DNA of 64,000 bases. Origin: Sulfurospirillum arcachonense DSM 9755. GTDB taxonomy: Bacteria; Campylobacterota; Campylobacteria; Campylobacterales; Sulfurospirillaceae. The notes beneath the pieces were generated by a model. That model made no database searches, was not told the origin of the DNA, and worked only from the letters and a program-made list of their open reading frames with translations. The DNA lies in contig NZ_JFBL01000006.1 in the NCBI RefSeq assembly GCF_000597725.1, forward strand, positions 62,001 to 126,000, written 5' to 3'. Position numbers and translations under genes: made by a program. Shown here one piece after another: positions 47,801 to 55,619 of the stretch. How positions within the stretch are numbered: position 1 is the stretch's first letter; each line of letters begins with the position of its first letter.

Positions 47801-50800
47801 ATAGATTCCCCATTAGCGTTCACAGCAGTCACAACTGGCTGGTCATTAGTTCCTTCAATATGAACTGTTACTACTTTTGTTTCACTCTCTATTGATTCAC
47901 CATTTGTACTATTTGATTCATCTGTGATTTTTACATAGAATGTAACATCTAATGACTCTCCTTCTCCAAGATCATTAAACTTATCACTTATTAGCGTAAA
48001 GTTCCCGTCTTCATCAAGATCAATATTGATATCAGATGCATTTATATTAAGATTTGACCCATTATAGATTTCATTTACTACTTGTAGATTTACACTTGCA
48101 TTTAACTCATCATTATCTGCTGCATTAAATACACCATCATCTATACTTACATAATGTAAATTTGGTATGTCATTAGTATCATCATCTAAAAAATCTTGAG
48201 TTAAACTACCTGTTATTTCTCGTGCATCTTCACTATCACTTGGAACACCCATCGCTTCATAGTAATTATCTTGTGTTGTTGCAACACTTTGTATTACTGG
48301 TTGATCATTTGTCCCCATGATAGTAACAGTTATACTTTGAGGCTCACTATGCGTTAATTCATGTGGATTTTCTGAAGTATCATGTGCTTCACCTACATCA
48401 TTATCTGACATATCATCTATATAATAATCAAACGTTACTGTTACACTTTCCCCATATGCTAAATTATCAAAAGTAGGGTTTTCAATACTAAAAGTTCCAT
48501 TTTCATTTACATGTACTGTTGTTTGTATTGTATCGACTACATGGTCATATCTTCCTTCAGCAGGTTGTACGGTAAGAACCTCCGCTTCTCCTTGAAAATA
48601 TTTCATTGTAGCAATGTCTAGTAAATCTTCATCCATCTCTCCAAACAATCTTCCCATTAGAGGATAAAAATCATGTGGACCTTCTTGTCCTCCAGCTAAA
48701 GTTCCTTCAAATCTAACGTCTTCATTATCCCCTATATCGATTAATGAACTTTCATTTAAAGTTGTTGTAAATGGCTGTGCCACTGGTTGATCATTTGTAC
48801 CATCAATTGTTAGTGTGAGCGTTGCCCATTCACTTACTGAGTCTTCATTATATCCATCTGTTCCATTTTGACCTCTTGTATCATCAGCTCTGTAATCAAA
48901 AGAGATAGAAATACTATCATTTGCTCCTAGCAAATTAAATAGTAGACTTGAAACACTAAATTGTCCATCTTCTTGTACATCTATGTTTAAAAATCCACTC
49001 TCTAAAAGATAACCAATAAGCTCTGGTGATAAATCAACTGTACTCAAAGTTGCTGATTCCATAACCCCATCTGTAGGATTATTATCTTCATAACTGAAAT
49101 CTATAAAACCTTCTGTCATATTTTCTATAAATTCCTCAACATTTTCTGGGCTAACATCATGTTCTGCTATCAAGTTTAAAATTATTGCATTTGATGTACT
49201 TAAAGAGAGGCTAAATGATTCTGGATTCCATTCAAATGTATGTAGTCCCATATCATTTACATCATCATCACTTACTAGAAGCTGTCCTGTATAACTATAA
49301 TCTTCCATGCTAATCATATCTTGGTCAGTAAAATTATCATATTCTCCTTCAGATGGTGGCATAATATCGTCAAGAGATGCTTCTGTAACATTAATTTGCA
49401 CATCTGAAACTACTGGTTGATCATTTGTTCCTAAAACAGTCATTGTTACAGTCATTGGTTCACTTATAGAAGGCTCATTTGGTAACTCTCCTTCACCAAA
49501 TCCATGCATATCATCTGCAACAAATTGAAAAGTTATAGTGGCACTTTCTCCAACACCAAGAGCTCCAAAATCACCTTTTATTTCAAAATCACTAACCCTA
49601 TCTTCTTGATCATTTGTAAATAGTGTTATGCTTTGTATATCAAGTGCTTCCGTATCAATATCAGTAGAGCTAACTTCCATTTGAATTTGACTATTTTCAT
49701 TTGTCTCATCATTACCACTATCATAAGCAACTAATACTGTATTTTCTGCATCCATATCAATCAATCTAAAAATATGAGTATCACTTGCATCTAAATCATT
49801 TGCTAAAAGACTTCCTGAAAGTACATTTATATCTTCATCATTAGCTACTATATTATCTTCGCTTGTATCCACTTCATCTAAATCACTAGTTTCATAAATA
49901 TCACCTGTTGTTTCTACAACACCTATAGAATCTTCACCAACAATTGTACCTCCAGATGTATGAACAACTTGTAAAGCTGGACTTACCGCTGTATCATCTT
50001 CATTCATAACACCAAAAACAATTTCATGATTTCCTGCATCTGCAAAAGTATGACTAAATACTCCATTGTTAATAGCTCCTGCATCAAAAGCACTTGCTAA
50101 AAGTTGTATCTCTTGACCATCAATTACTACAAAAGAAAAATCACTGTACTCATTTTGTCCTTCTTCTTCTGCATCATAAAATGTCCAATTAAAGTTTACT
50201 GTTTCTCCAGCTTCCACTAAAACTGTTAATTTTAATGCGGAACCATTTGTCGGATCTTCTGAAGGGTCTATTGCATCTTGTGCACCTACACTTCCTCCAA
50301 TAAAATTATTTATTTCACTTAAATCTACACTATTTTCTACAGCTAATACTGAAAGTGTTGATGGTCCATCATTATCACCAGAACCTTCTTCATCTCCACC
50401 AACTACACTTAGTAACCATCCAGTATCTAAAAGTGTATCTGCTTCTGGTTGGTCATTAGTTCCATTAAGAGTTATTTCTAATGTTGCTGTATCTGTCAAC
50501 TGTCCATCAGTTACAACGTATTCAAAAGTTTCTATAACGTTTTCACCATATGCTAAAGGATCATAGTTGCTTATATACTCATAATCACCAGTATCTACAT
50601 TTACACTAAGCTCACCAAATTCTGTTGTTATAACTATAAATCCATCTCCATTAGTGTCACCTATACCATTTACAGAAAATACATCTAATCCACCTGGAGG
50701 ATTTGGTAATCCATCATCAAAATCATTATCTAGTAAATTACCTGTATATAAAACATTTTCAAATGCTTCTGCAAAATCATCTGTTGCTTCAGGTGGTTGA

Positions 50801-51252
50801 TTAGCACCAATATCATCACTTTGTATTGGTGGAGTGACTGGTCCATCTGTACCTAAATTATATGTACTTACATCCCCTCTTGCATCGCTTCTATCAGCTG
50901 TATATGCTTCTGTAAAACCACCTTCTCCTTGTGCACCACCATCTCCAGCTGCTGTTGCCTCATCTGGTAACTCTCCTCCAGCTAAAATGGCTTGTTGTGC
51001 AGCTTGAATATCTGGATCTGAAACTGTTTCGCTCGAAATGACTGATTGGTCTAAAAGAGCTCTTTCATCCCCACTAAGAATTAATTCTTTACCATTGTCA
51101 AAACTCAACTTAACGCTACTTGTACTACCAACAGTTGATACAACATCACCTTCATTAATAGAATCACCTACAACTAAAACTCTAGTAGTACCATCTGTTG
51201 ATACTGCTTTAGCTACCCCTGATAACTCTTTTATTGTTCCGACCTTTGCCAT
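44881..51252 (-). CDS. LapA-like giant RTX adhesin with retention module
   Basis: A 2123-residue type I secreted adhesin. Residues 1-75 (MAKVGTIKELSGVAKAVS, VVGDSINEGDVVST, ELILSGDERALLD) are the retention module that plugs the outer-membrane TolC pore. Residues 100-103 are TAAG, the LapG-type cleavage motif, in the context ELPDEATAAGDGG. Seven VCBS-like repeats of about 100-200 residues end in GTND(Q/A)P. A cadherin-like domain (ENWSGDTSFNYTATDN) and RTX nonapeptides (GAGNDQLIVG; about 1944-2017) precede the C-terminal secretion signal. Start 51252 has AAAGGAT seven bases upstream; an ATG 11 codons earlier is less likely. Expected on the cell surface, mediating biofilm attachment. Confidence 0.88.
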   Translation of the reverse strand: MAKVGTIKELSGVAKAVSTDGTTRVLVVGDSINEGDVVSTVGSTSSVKLSFDNGKELILSGDERALLDQSVISSETVSDPDIQAAQQAILAGGELPDEATAAGDGGAQGEGGFTEAYTADRSDARGDVSTYNLGTDGPVTPPIQSDDIGANQPPEATDDFAEAFENVLYTGNLLDNDFDDGLPNPPGGLDVFSVNGIGDTNGDGFIVITTEFGELSVNVDTGDYEYISNYDPLAYGENVIETFEYVVTDGQLTDTATLEITLNGTNDQPEADTLLDTGWLLSVVGGDEEGSGDNDGPSTLSVLAVENSVDLSEINNFIGGSVGAQDAIDPSEDPTNGSALKLTVLVEAGETVNFNWTFYDAEEEGQNEYSDFSFVVIDGQEIQLLASAFDAGAINNGVFSHTFADAGNHEIVFGVMNEDDTAVSPALQVVHTSGGTIVGEDSIGVVETTGDIYETSDLDEVDTSEDNIVANDEDINVLSGSLLANDLDASDTHIFRLIDMDAENTVLVAYDSGNDETNENSQIQMEVSSTDIDTEALDIQSITLFTNDQEDRVSDFEIKGDFGALGVGESATITFQFVADDMHGFGEGELPNEPSISEPMTVTMTVLGTNDQPVVSDVQINVTEASLDDIMPPSEGEYDNFTDQDMISMEDYSYTGQLLVSDDDVNDMGLHTFEWNPESFSLSLSTSNAIILNLIAEHDVSPENVEEFIENMTEGFIDFSYEDNNPTDGVMESATLSTVDLSPELIGYLLESGFLNIDVQEDGQFSVSSLLFNLLGANDSISISFDYRADDTRGQNGTDGYNEDSVSEWATLTLTIDGTNDQPVAQPFTTTLNESSLIDIGDNEDVRFEGTLAGGQEGPHDFYPLMGRLFGEMDEDLLDIATMKYFQGEAEVLTVQPAEGRYDHVVDTIQTTVHVNENGTFSIENPTFDNLAYGESVTVTFDYYIDDMSDNDVGEAHDTSENPHELTHSEPQSITVTIMGTNDQPVIQSVATTQDNYYEAMGVPSDSEDAREITGSLTQDFLDDDTNDIPNLHYVSIDDGVFNAADNDELNASVNLQVVNEIYNGSNLNINASDINIDLDEDGNFTLISDKFNDLGEGESLDVTFYVKITDESNSTNGESIESETKVVTVHIEGTNDQPVVTAVNANGESIVYEEHNGLNTFENTLPDAVDNDVNDTHEYFGVEGDNSGIDYEVDSPVPVSITNIVVNTDGTYSVVGDFNNLAFGEEAVVTFEYYAVDSSTTQLNGEPNISEPETVTLTITGTNDAPVITTDSGTDVFFTSESAGFDNTLIAYTLNSNGEPENPVVVVASSKGGHSNGDLMAELDASIDDVHFAIIAQGHNVYETITSLAFDNSGAYPVLQVNGSTSTANVYYDINEFNVGGNDHFDVTDNGDGTFTISMEDLDLGDNDRVDLVVKLVGDSTEGYVKELPDGDEYENVAILKTTGSLTFDDVDLSDSHTIRVSSDVSGYLGTFIPIISEAATGSAVGEIQWSFEVNDADVDYLAEGQTLTQTYTIEVDDGHGGTDTQDVAITIEGTNDAPEVVGTSATGLEDSTGIEVVLSGSDVDGYIDFFTISSEPANGTLWLGTTQLYTGDTVDASADNATVIFVPNENWSGDTSFNYTATDNTGSTDTTPAVANINVDPVADAPELSISISEGVYTEAVMNELGLSDFNIYAYKDIDDADYRIAHGPDKGIYLENDALNDNKAVIYENGGNGIGVTSKYWFFGPSYESTNQGAKVIDEGEGVLIDLSVSTTSAEVSFKHALDDVIGWKAYNSDNKLVASGVTPKYSSNDSIFEYTIDPIGDVEFQYITIYATCKSGSGKYGFNIKNVTVENGVAEAGYYTYALALSAQLTDSNELLSDISIENMPDSAILYVNGVEATAVDGVYTVSQNDTIEVRSESDIDLSSIVTSVTSTEQYNIGTPNDVADDSAITTVVNNDLDGDTEVVMGLGNDQLIVGDDIEGHASVDMGAGNDQLIVGDDIQGHATVDMGAGNDIVEFTGEDDSSDTNGRIESGAHVDFGFGEDTLILDSGATMLNLENIENLEIVELKGATLSDDIKISDVFSATDEDNELVITGEGEVTVDIEWGTGTVDGDVTVYSSMYNSNGTDYAVTLQVDTDLII
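45272..45406 (-). repeat. 63-bp tandem repeat encoding 21-residue RTX units
   Basis: Starts of matching units fall at 45272, 45335 and 45398, an exact 63-bp period. Encoded units read VDMGAGNDQLIVGDDIQGHAT and near-identical versions. DNA identity is high enough for slippage or recombination to change copy number without shifting frame. Confidence 0.75.
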
Positions 51253-51334
51253 AAGATATCCTTTATTTTTAATCATTACTGCCATAATATCAAGAGAATA
51301 TCTTTATTTATATACAACTTTAGGAGTAGAAATA

Positions 51335-51412
51335 ATAGTAAAAATTTAGATAAATCACGTTTTAGTCACGTATGAAATTTATGCGTTAATTAAAAGCTAT
51401 ATATGCGTTATT
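51335..51412 (-). promoter_or_regulatory. Adhesin promoter region with CACGT and ATGCGTTA repeats
   Basis: Read toward the adhesin: ATGCGTTA copies at 51403-51410 and 51381-51388 (22 bp apart), then two CACGT boxes at 51367-51371 and 51356-51360 (11 bp apart; minus-strand reading ACGTGACTAAAACGTGATT), then a -10-like TACTAT at 51340-51335. The start codon is a further 82 bases on. The CACGT pair is shared with the tolC/histidine-kinase promoter. Confidence 0.65.
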
Positions 51413-51431
51413 TGGAGGATTACTTCTTTAG

Positions 51432-51460
51432 TATAGTATAAAATAAAATTTCATACTATA
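51432..51460. repeat. Inverted repeat TATAGTAT-N13-ATACTATA
   Basis: An 8-bp inverted repeat just downstream of the CsgD-like gene. It could be a weak terminator for that gene or an operator for the adhesin promoter. No T-tract marks it as a strong terminator. Confidence 0.4.
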
Positions 51461-51468
51461 TTAATCTA

Positions 51469-52083
51469 TTAATTAAAGATGAGAGCTAAAGATAATCTAT
51501 CTGTTAAATTTAACTTTCTAAAAATTGAGCGTAAATGTACTTTAATAGTAGCCTCAGTAACATTACATTTTATTGCAATAATTTTATTACTATATCCTTT
51601 AGCTACAAGTTTTGAAATCTCTTTTTCTTTTGAAGTCAAAATTGCTAACTCTTTTTTCTCTTTAGATTCTTTTGCAAAGGAAACATCTTTAATAAGTTGT
51701 TGAATAAACTCTGGATATAACCATACACTATTATCATTTATGACATCTATTGCTTGAGTAAGATGTATCGACGAGAGTCTACTATTGGCATAACCTTTTA
51801 TACCAAAAGGAAGTAACTCTTTACCTACTTTAAAAGAAGGACAATCATCCATATAAAGGATTTTTACACTAGAATAAGAGTCTAAAATAGAACGTATATA
51901 ATCTTTGCTATTTATAAAAAAATTACTATCTAACAAAAGTGTAACATCAACGTTATTATCTAAACATTTAAGAAGCCCTTTTTCAGAATCAATTTGTATA
52001 AAATTTGCATATGTATTGATTAATGATTCTCTCCAATGTTCTAAAAGAGTTTTTGATTTTGTACAAAAGAGTATTGTTCTCAT
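51469..52083 (-). CDS. CsgD/VpsT-like LuxR-type regulator
   Basis: A 204-residue regulator. Residues about 1-130 look like a degenerate receiver: the usual N-terminal acidic pair is absent (RTILFCTKSKTLLEHW), though VTLLLDSN offers an aspartate near residue 52. Residues 145-204 are a LuxR/NarL helix-turn-helix (LTSKEKEISKLVAKGYSNKIIAIKCNVTEATIKVHLRSI). The layout and opening recall CsgD and VpsT, biofilm-matrix regulators; the WLYP turn before the DNA-binding half lies where VpsT binds c-di-GMP, but does not match its motif exactly. It shares one base with hlyD (TAATG) and is followed by the adhesin gene. Confidence 0.75.
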   Translation of the reverse strand: MRTILFCTKSKTLLEHWRESLINTYANFIQIDSEKGLLKCLDNNVDVTLLLDSNFFINSKDYIRSILDSYSSVKILYMDDCPSFKVGKELLPFGIKGYANSRLSSIHLTQAIDVINDNSVWLYPEFIQQLIKDVSFAKESKEKKELAILTSKEKEISKLVAKGYSNKIIAIKCNVTEATIKVHLRSIFRKLNLTDRLSLALIFN

Positions 52084-53459
52084 TATCTCTCCCTCAAAGC
52101 TCTATTTTTAGCTTTTAATATTGGTTTTAAAATATAATCCAAAACTGTCTTTTTTCCAGTAATAATATCTACACTAGTTACCATACCAACTTTGACATAA
52201 AGTTTTTCATCTTGATAATTTAAGTAATCTTTATTAGCCTTTACATGTACAAGATAAAAAGTATTATCTTCTTCATCTGTAATAGTATCTGCACTTATAT
52301 GATTTACTTCTCCATCTAATCCACCATAAATTGAAAAATCATATGCTGTAAATTTTATAATAGCTTTTTGTCCTACATGTAAAAAAGCAATATCTGAAGG
52401 TTTAATCTTTGCTTCTATTATGAGATTATCTTTCATTGGAATTATCTCTACAATATCCATCCCTGGTTTAATAACCCCTCCTCTCGTATTTATAAACAAT
52501 TGCTGTATTGTTCCAGCTACTGGAGAGCGAACAACTGTTCTATATACTCTATCACTTAAAGCTGTTATAGATTCTTTTATCCTAGAATATTCTGCTTTTA
52601 CATCATTAAATTCTTTTTTTGCTTTATTTTGAAAAATTTGTTTTACTTCCGTATATTTTTTTCTTGCTTCATTAATTGTTGATTTTATTCTAGGTATTGA
52701 GAGAGTTACTGCTTCAAGATTACCTTCAATATCATTTTTTTCTCTTTTAAGTGTAATAAAGTCTATTTCAGGGACAACACCTCTTTTAACAAGAGGTTTT
52801 TTCATAGTGATTTCTTCTTCAATAAGATTTAAACTTCTTTGTAATTGAGCTTTTTTAGCATTGGCTTCAAGTAATTCGCTTTTTCTTTGATTTAACTGAG
52901 ATGAAATGACATCTAAAGAGCTTTCTAACTGTTTCATGTCAGAGTAATATAAACTCTCTTCATCTTTTAAAAGAGCCATAAATCTTTTATCAGATTTTTC
53001 TGGAAGAATAAAATTTTTATTTTGTGCTTCAGCACTTAGTCTAACCATTTTGGCTTGTAATTCATTTATTTTTATTTGATTTTCTTCAAAAGAGCTTGAA
53101 AAACGAATATCTTGTAATTTAAGTAAAGGCTGATCAACTTTTACAATATCACCTTCTTTCACAAAAACTTTTGAAACTATACCACCCTCAAGATTTTGAA
53201 CAACTTGTGTTTTATGTGTTGGTATAACTTTACCATTACCTCTTGCTAATTCATCTATTTGTGCATTATTAGCCCAAAGCAATAACCAAGCAATTGAAAG
53301 TATAATGACCCAGAGTATTAACCTTGAGCCAATTGTAGATTTTTCTAAAACTGCAGAACTTAGAGATTTCATATACTCTAAATCAGTCTGTTTATAATAT
53401 TTTACTTTTTGTATATCTTTTAAAGGCACTGCTTTAAACTTTTTATTACTTTTCAACAT
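52083..53459 (-). CDS. Type I secretion membrane-fusion protein (HlyD/LapC family)
   Basis: A 458-residue periplasmic adaptor with one membrane helix (LILWVIILSIAWLLLWANNA), a biotinyl-lipoyl-like half (GNGKVIPTHKTQVVQNLEGGIVSKVFVKEGD), a long coiled coil (about 100-290) and the C-terminal HlyD beta domain (YRTVVRSPVAGTIQQL). It links the ABC transporter to TolC. I choose ATG 53459, with GAGAAG just upstream, over an ATG ten codons earlier that lies deeper inside the ABC gene. It overlaps that gene by 14 bases. Confidence 0.9.
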   Translation of the reverse strand: MLKSNKKFKAVPLKDIQKVKYYKQTDLEYMKSLSSAVLEKSTIGSRLILWVIILSIAWLLLWANNAQIDELARGNGKVIPTHKTQVVQNLEGGIVSKVFVKEGDIVKVDQPLLKLQDIRFSSSFEENQIKINELQAKMVRLSAEAQNKNFILPEKSDKRFMALLKDEESLYYSDMKQLESSLDVISSQLNQRKSELLEANAKKAQLQRSLNLIEEEITMKKPLVKRGVVPEIDFITLKREKNDIEGNLEAVTLSIPRIKSTINEARKKYTEVKQIFQNKAKKEFNDVKAEYSRIKESITALSDRVYRTVVRSPVAGTIQQLFINTRGGVIKPGMDIVEIIPMKDNLIIEAKIKPSDIAFLHVGQKAIIKFTAYDFSIYGGLDGEVNHISADTITDEEDNTFYLVHVKANKDYLNYQDEKLYVKVGMVTSVDIITGKKTVLDYILKPILKAKNRALRER

Positions 53460-55617
53460 TTTCTTCTCTTGGCATTTTTTTAGGTGCATTTAACTTTTGT
53501 AACACTTCATCTCTTTTACCATCAACAATAAGTTTTCCATTATCTAAAATAATCAATCTATCAACAAGTTCTAAAATTGAATTTTTATGAGTAATAAGTA
53601 TTGTCGTTTTGCCAACAATATTTTTTGCTAAATTGACTCGTATTTTAGATTCCATTACGTTATCAACTGAATTTGTGGGCTCATCTAAAAGCATTATAGG
53701 AGCATCAAGTAAAAATGCTCTTGCTATCGCTATACCCTGCTTTTGACCACCACTAAGACCATCTCCACGCTCACCTACGGGCATGTCATAACCTTTTGGG
53801 TGCAATTTTACAAAATCATCAACTCCCGCTAACTTTGAAGCAACTAACATCTGTTTATCATTTATATATGGAGCTTTATAGATAATATTGTTTTTTACAC
53901 TTCCTCTAAAAAGATTTACTTCTTGAGGAACATATCCAATATTTTTTCTTAAATCTGCTGGGTCAATTTGATTTATGTCTATTCCATCTATTAGTATTGT
54001 TCCACTCTCTGGTTTATACAAACCAAGGATAAGCTTTTCAAGGGTTGTTTTTCCAGAACCAATTTTTCCAGCAATACCAACTCGTTCTCCTGCAAAAACT
54101 TTAAAAGAAACATTATCAAGTGCTTTTTTATCTTCATCTGGATATGAAAAAGAAACATTTTGAAACTCAATAAATCCATTAAATTTCACTCTATGTACAA
54201 ACTCTTTTCCTTCAGGCCTATCCACAGGCATTTTCATAATATCACTCAAATTTTTATATGCTGTTTTTGTATGTTCATAATTTGCAACCAAAGATGCGAC
54301 TTGACCAAGTGGTGAGATTGCACGAGATGAGAGTATAACTGTAGCGATAAGTCCACCCATAGTAAGCTCCATCTCTTGAATAAGATATACACCATATACT
54401 ATTACTGCAACTGTATTTAATTGAATAAAAAGAGCAGTCATCGTTGAAACAGAATTCGATAAAATTCTAGTAGTCAAACCTTTATTTGCTATTTCTCCTG
54501 AAGCTTCTTCCCATTGATACTGAGCATTTCCACTAGCACCCATAGTTTTTATTGTTTCTATATTATTTAAAGACTCTATAAGTACAGAATTTTTATGAGC
54601 TGCTGCTTCATAAGAGCTTTCAATACTTTTATGAAGTGGTCCTTTTATAAAAAGTGTATAAATCAAAATTGCCAACATAATAGAAATAGGTGCCCAAACA
54701 ATAGAACCGGCTATAAGATGAATTACAAATAAAAATATTAATACAAAAGGAAGGTCAATAAGAGTTGCAACAGTAGTAGAAGTAAAAAATCCTCTAATAC
54801 TTTCAAATTCTTTCAGATTATTTGCAAAAGAACCAACTGATTTTGGACGTACTGCCATATTTAAACCCATTACTTTTTCAAAGATAATAGAGGACATAAT
54901 TATATCACTCTTTTTACCCGCAACTTCTAAAAAATAAGCCCTAATAAATTTTAAAACTGTATCAAGACCATAAACAACAACAACACCAATAGCCAGTACC
55001 CAAAGTGTTTCTATCGCATTATTTGGAACAACTCTATCATATACATTCATTACAAAAAGAGGACTTGCTAAAACAAAAATATTGATAACTAATGAAGCGA
55101 AAACAACATCTGTGTATATCTTTTTTGATTTCCATAAAGTTCCCCAAAACCAATGTGTTTTATTGTTATTTAAAACAAAATCTTCTTTTTCGTCGTTTCT
55201 ATACTCTTTTTTTATATAAAAAGCATATCCTAAATACTCTTCATTCAGTTCATCTATATTAACCCATATTTCAGCTTCTTCATAATCAGGTAAAATTATC
55301 TTTGCATATTTTTTCTCCATATCAAACTCATCAAGAATACATGCTTTATTATCTTTTAGTATTAAAATACAAGGAAGAACTAAAGAAGAAATTTCTTTTA
55401 AATCTCTTTGAACTAATTTTGAAGAAAATCCAGCTCTTTTTGCAGCTCTTGAAAAACCTGATTTAGGTTTATCTAATGAAAACAACTCTGGAGAAGCTTC
55501 TCCTTTTGCAGTAGGGAGTCCATCTATAAGGGACTCCGCTGTAAAAGGTTGATTATTTAACCTTGTAATTATTACAAGACATTGCAATAATGGATCAACA
55601 TAAAAATTATCTTTCAT
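53446..55617 (-). CDS. LapB-type type I secretion ABC transporter
   Basis: A 723-residue inner-membrane exporter. The N-terminal 140 residues are a C39-like domain without a usable catalytic cysteine motif (DPLLQCLVIITRL), as in LapB/HlyB-type transporters that export adhesins without leader cleavage. Then come six membrane helices (about 170-440) and a nucleotide-binding domain with Walker A GKIGSGKTT (about 514), signature LSGGQKQG (about 620) and Walker B MLLDEPTNSVD. Note LSGGQKQG: a glycine replaces the common arginine after GGQKQ. Two bases separate its start from the tolC stop. Confidence 0.9.
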   Translation of the reverse strand: MKDNFYVDPLLQCLVIITRLNNQPFTAESLIDGLPTAKGEASPELFSLDKPKSGFSRAAKRAGFSSKLVQRDLKEISSLVLPCILILKDNKACILDEFDMEKKYAKIILPDYEEAEIWVNIDELNEEYLGYAFYIKKEYRNDEKEDFVLNNNKTHWFWGTLWKSKKIYTDVVFASLVINIFVLASPLFVMNVYDRVVPNNAIETLWVLAIGVVVVYGLDTVLKFIRAYFLEVAGKKSDIIMSSIIFEKVMGLNMAVRPKSVGSFANNLKEFESIRGFFTSTTVATLIDLPFVLIFLFVIHLIAGSIVWAPISIMLAILIYTLFIKGPLHKSIESSYEAAAHKNSVLIESLNNIETIKTMGASGNAQYQWEEASGEIANKGLTTRILSNSVSTMTALFIQLNTVAVIVYGVYLIQEMELTMGGLIATVILSSRAISPLGQVASLVANYEHTKTAYKNLSDIMKMPVDRPEGKEFVHRVKFNGFIEFQNVSFSYPDEDKKALDNVSFKVFAGERVGIAGKIGSGKTTLEKLILGLYKPESGTILIDGIDINQIDPADLRKNIGYVPQEVNLFRGSVKNNIIYKAPYINDKQMLVASKLAGVDDFVKLHPKGYDMPVGERGDGLSGGQKQGIAIARAFLLDAPIMLLDEPTNSVDNVMESKIRVNLAKNIVGKTTILITHKNSILELVDRLIILDNGKLIVDGKRDEVLQKLNAPKKMPREENVEK

Positions 55618-55619
55618 TT

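Noticed and set aside
45100-50900. Possible CRISPR or satellite-like array in the repetitive adhesin region
   Set aside because: Repeats are in-frame protein domains of uneven length, not short direct repeats with unique spacers.
51432-51460. Strong terminator for the CsgD-like gene
   Set aside because: The 8-bp stem is A-T rich with a 13-base loop and no T-tract; kept only as an inverted repeat.
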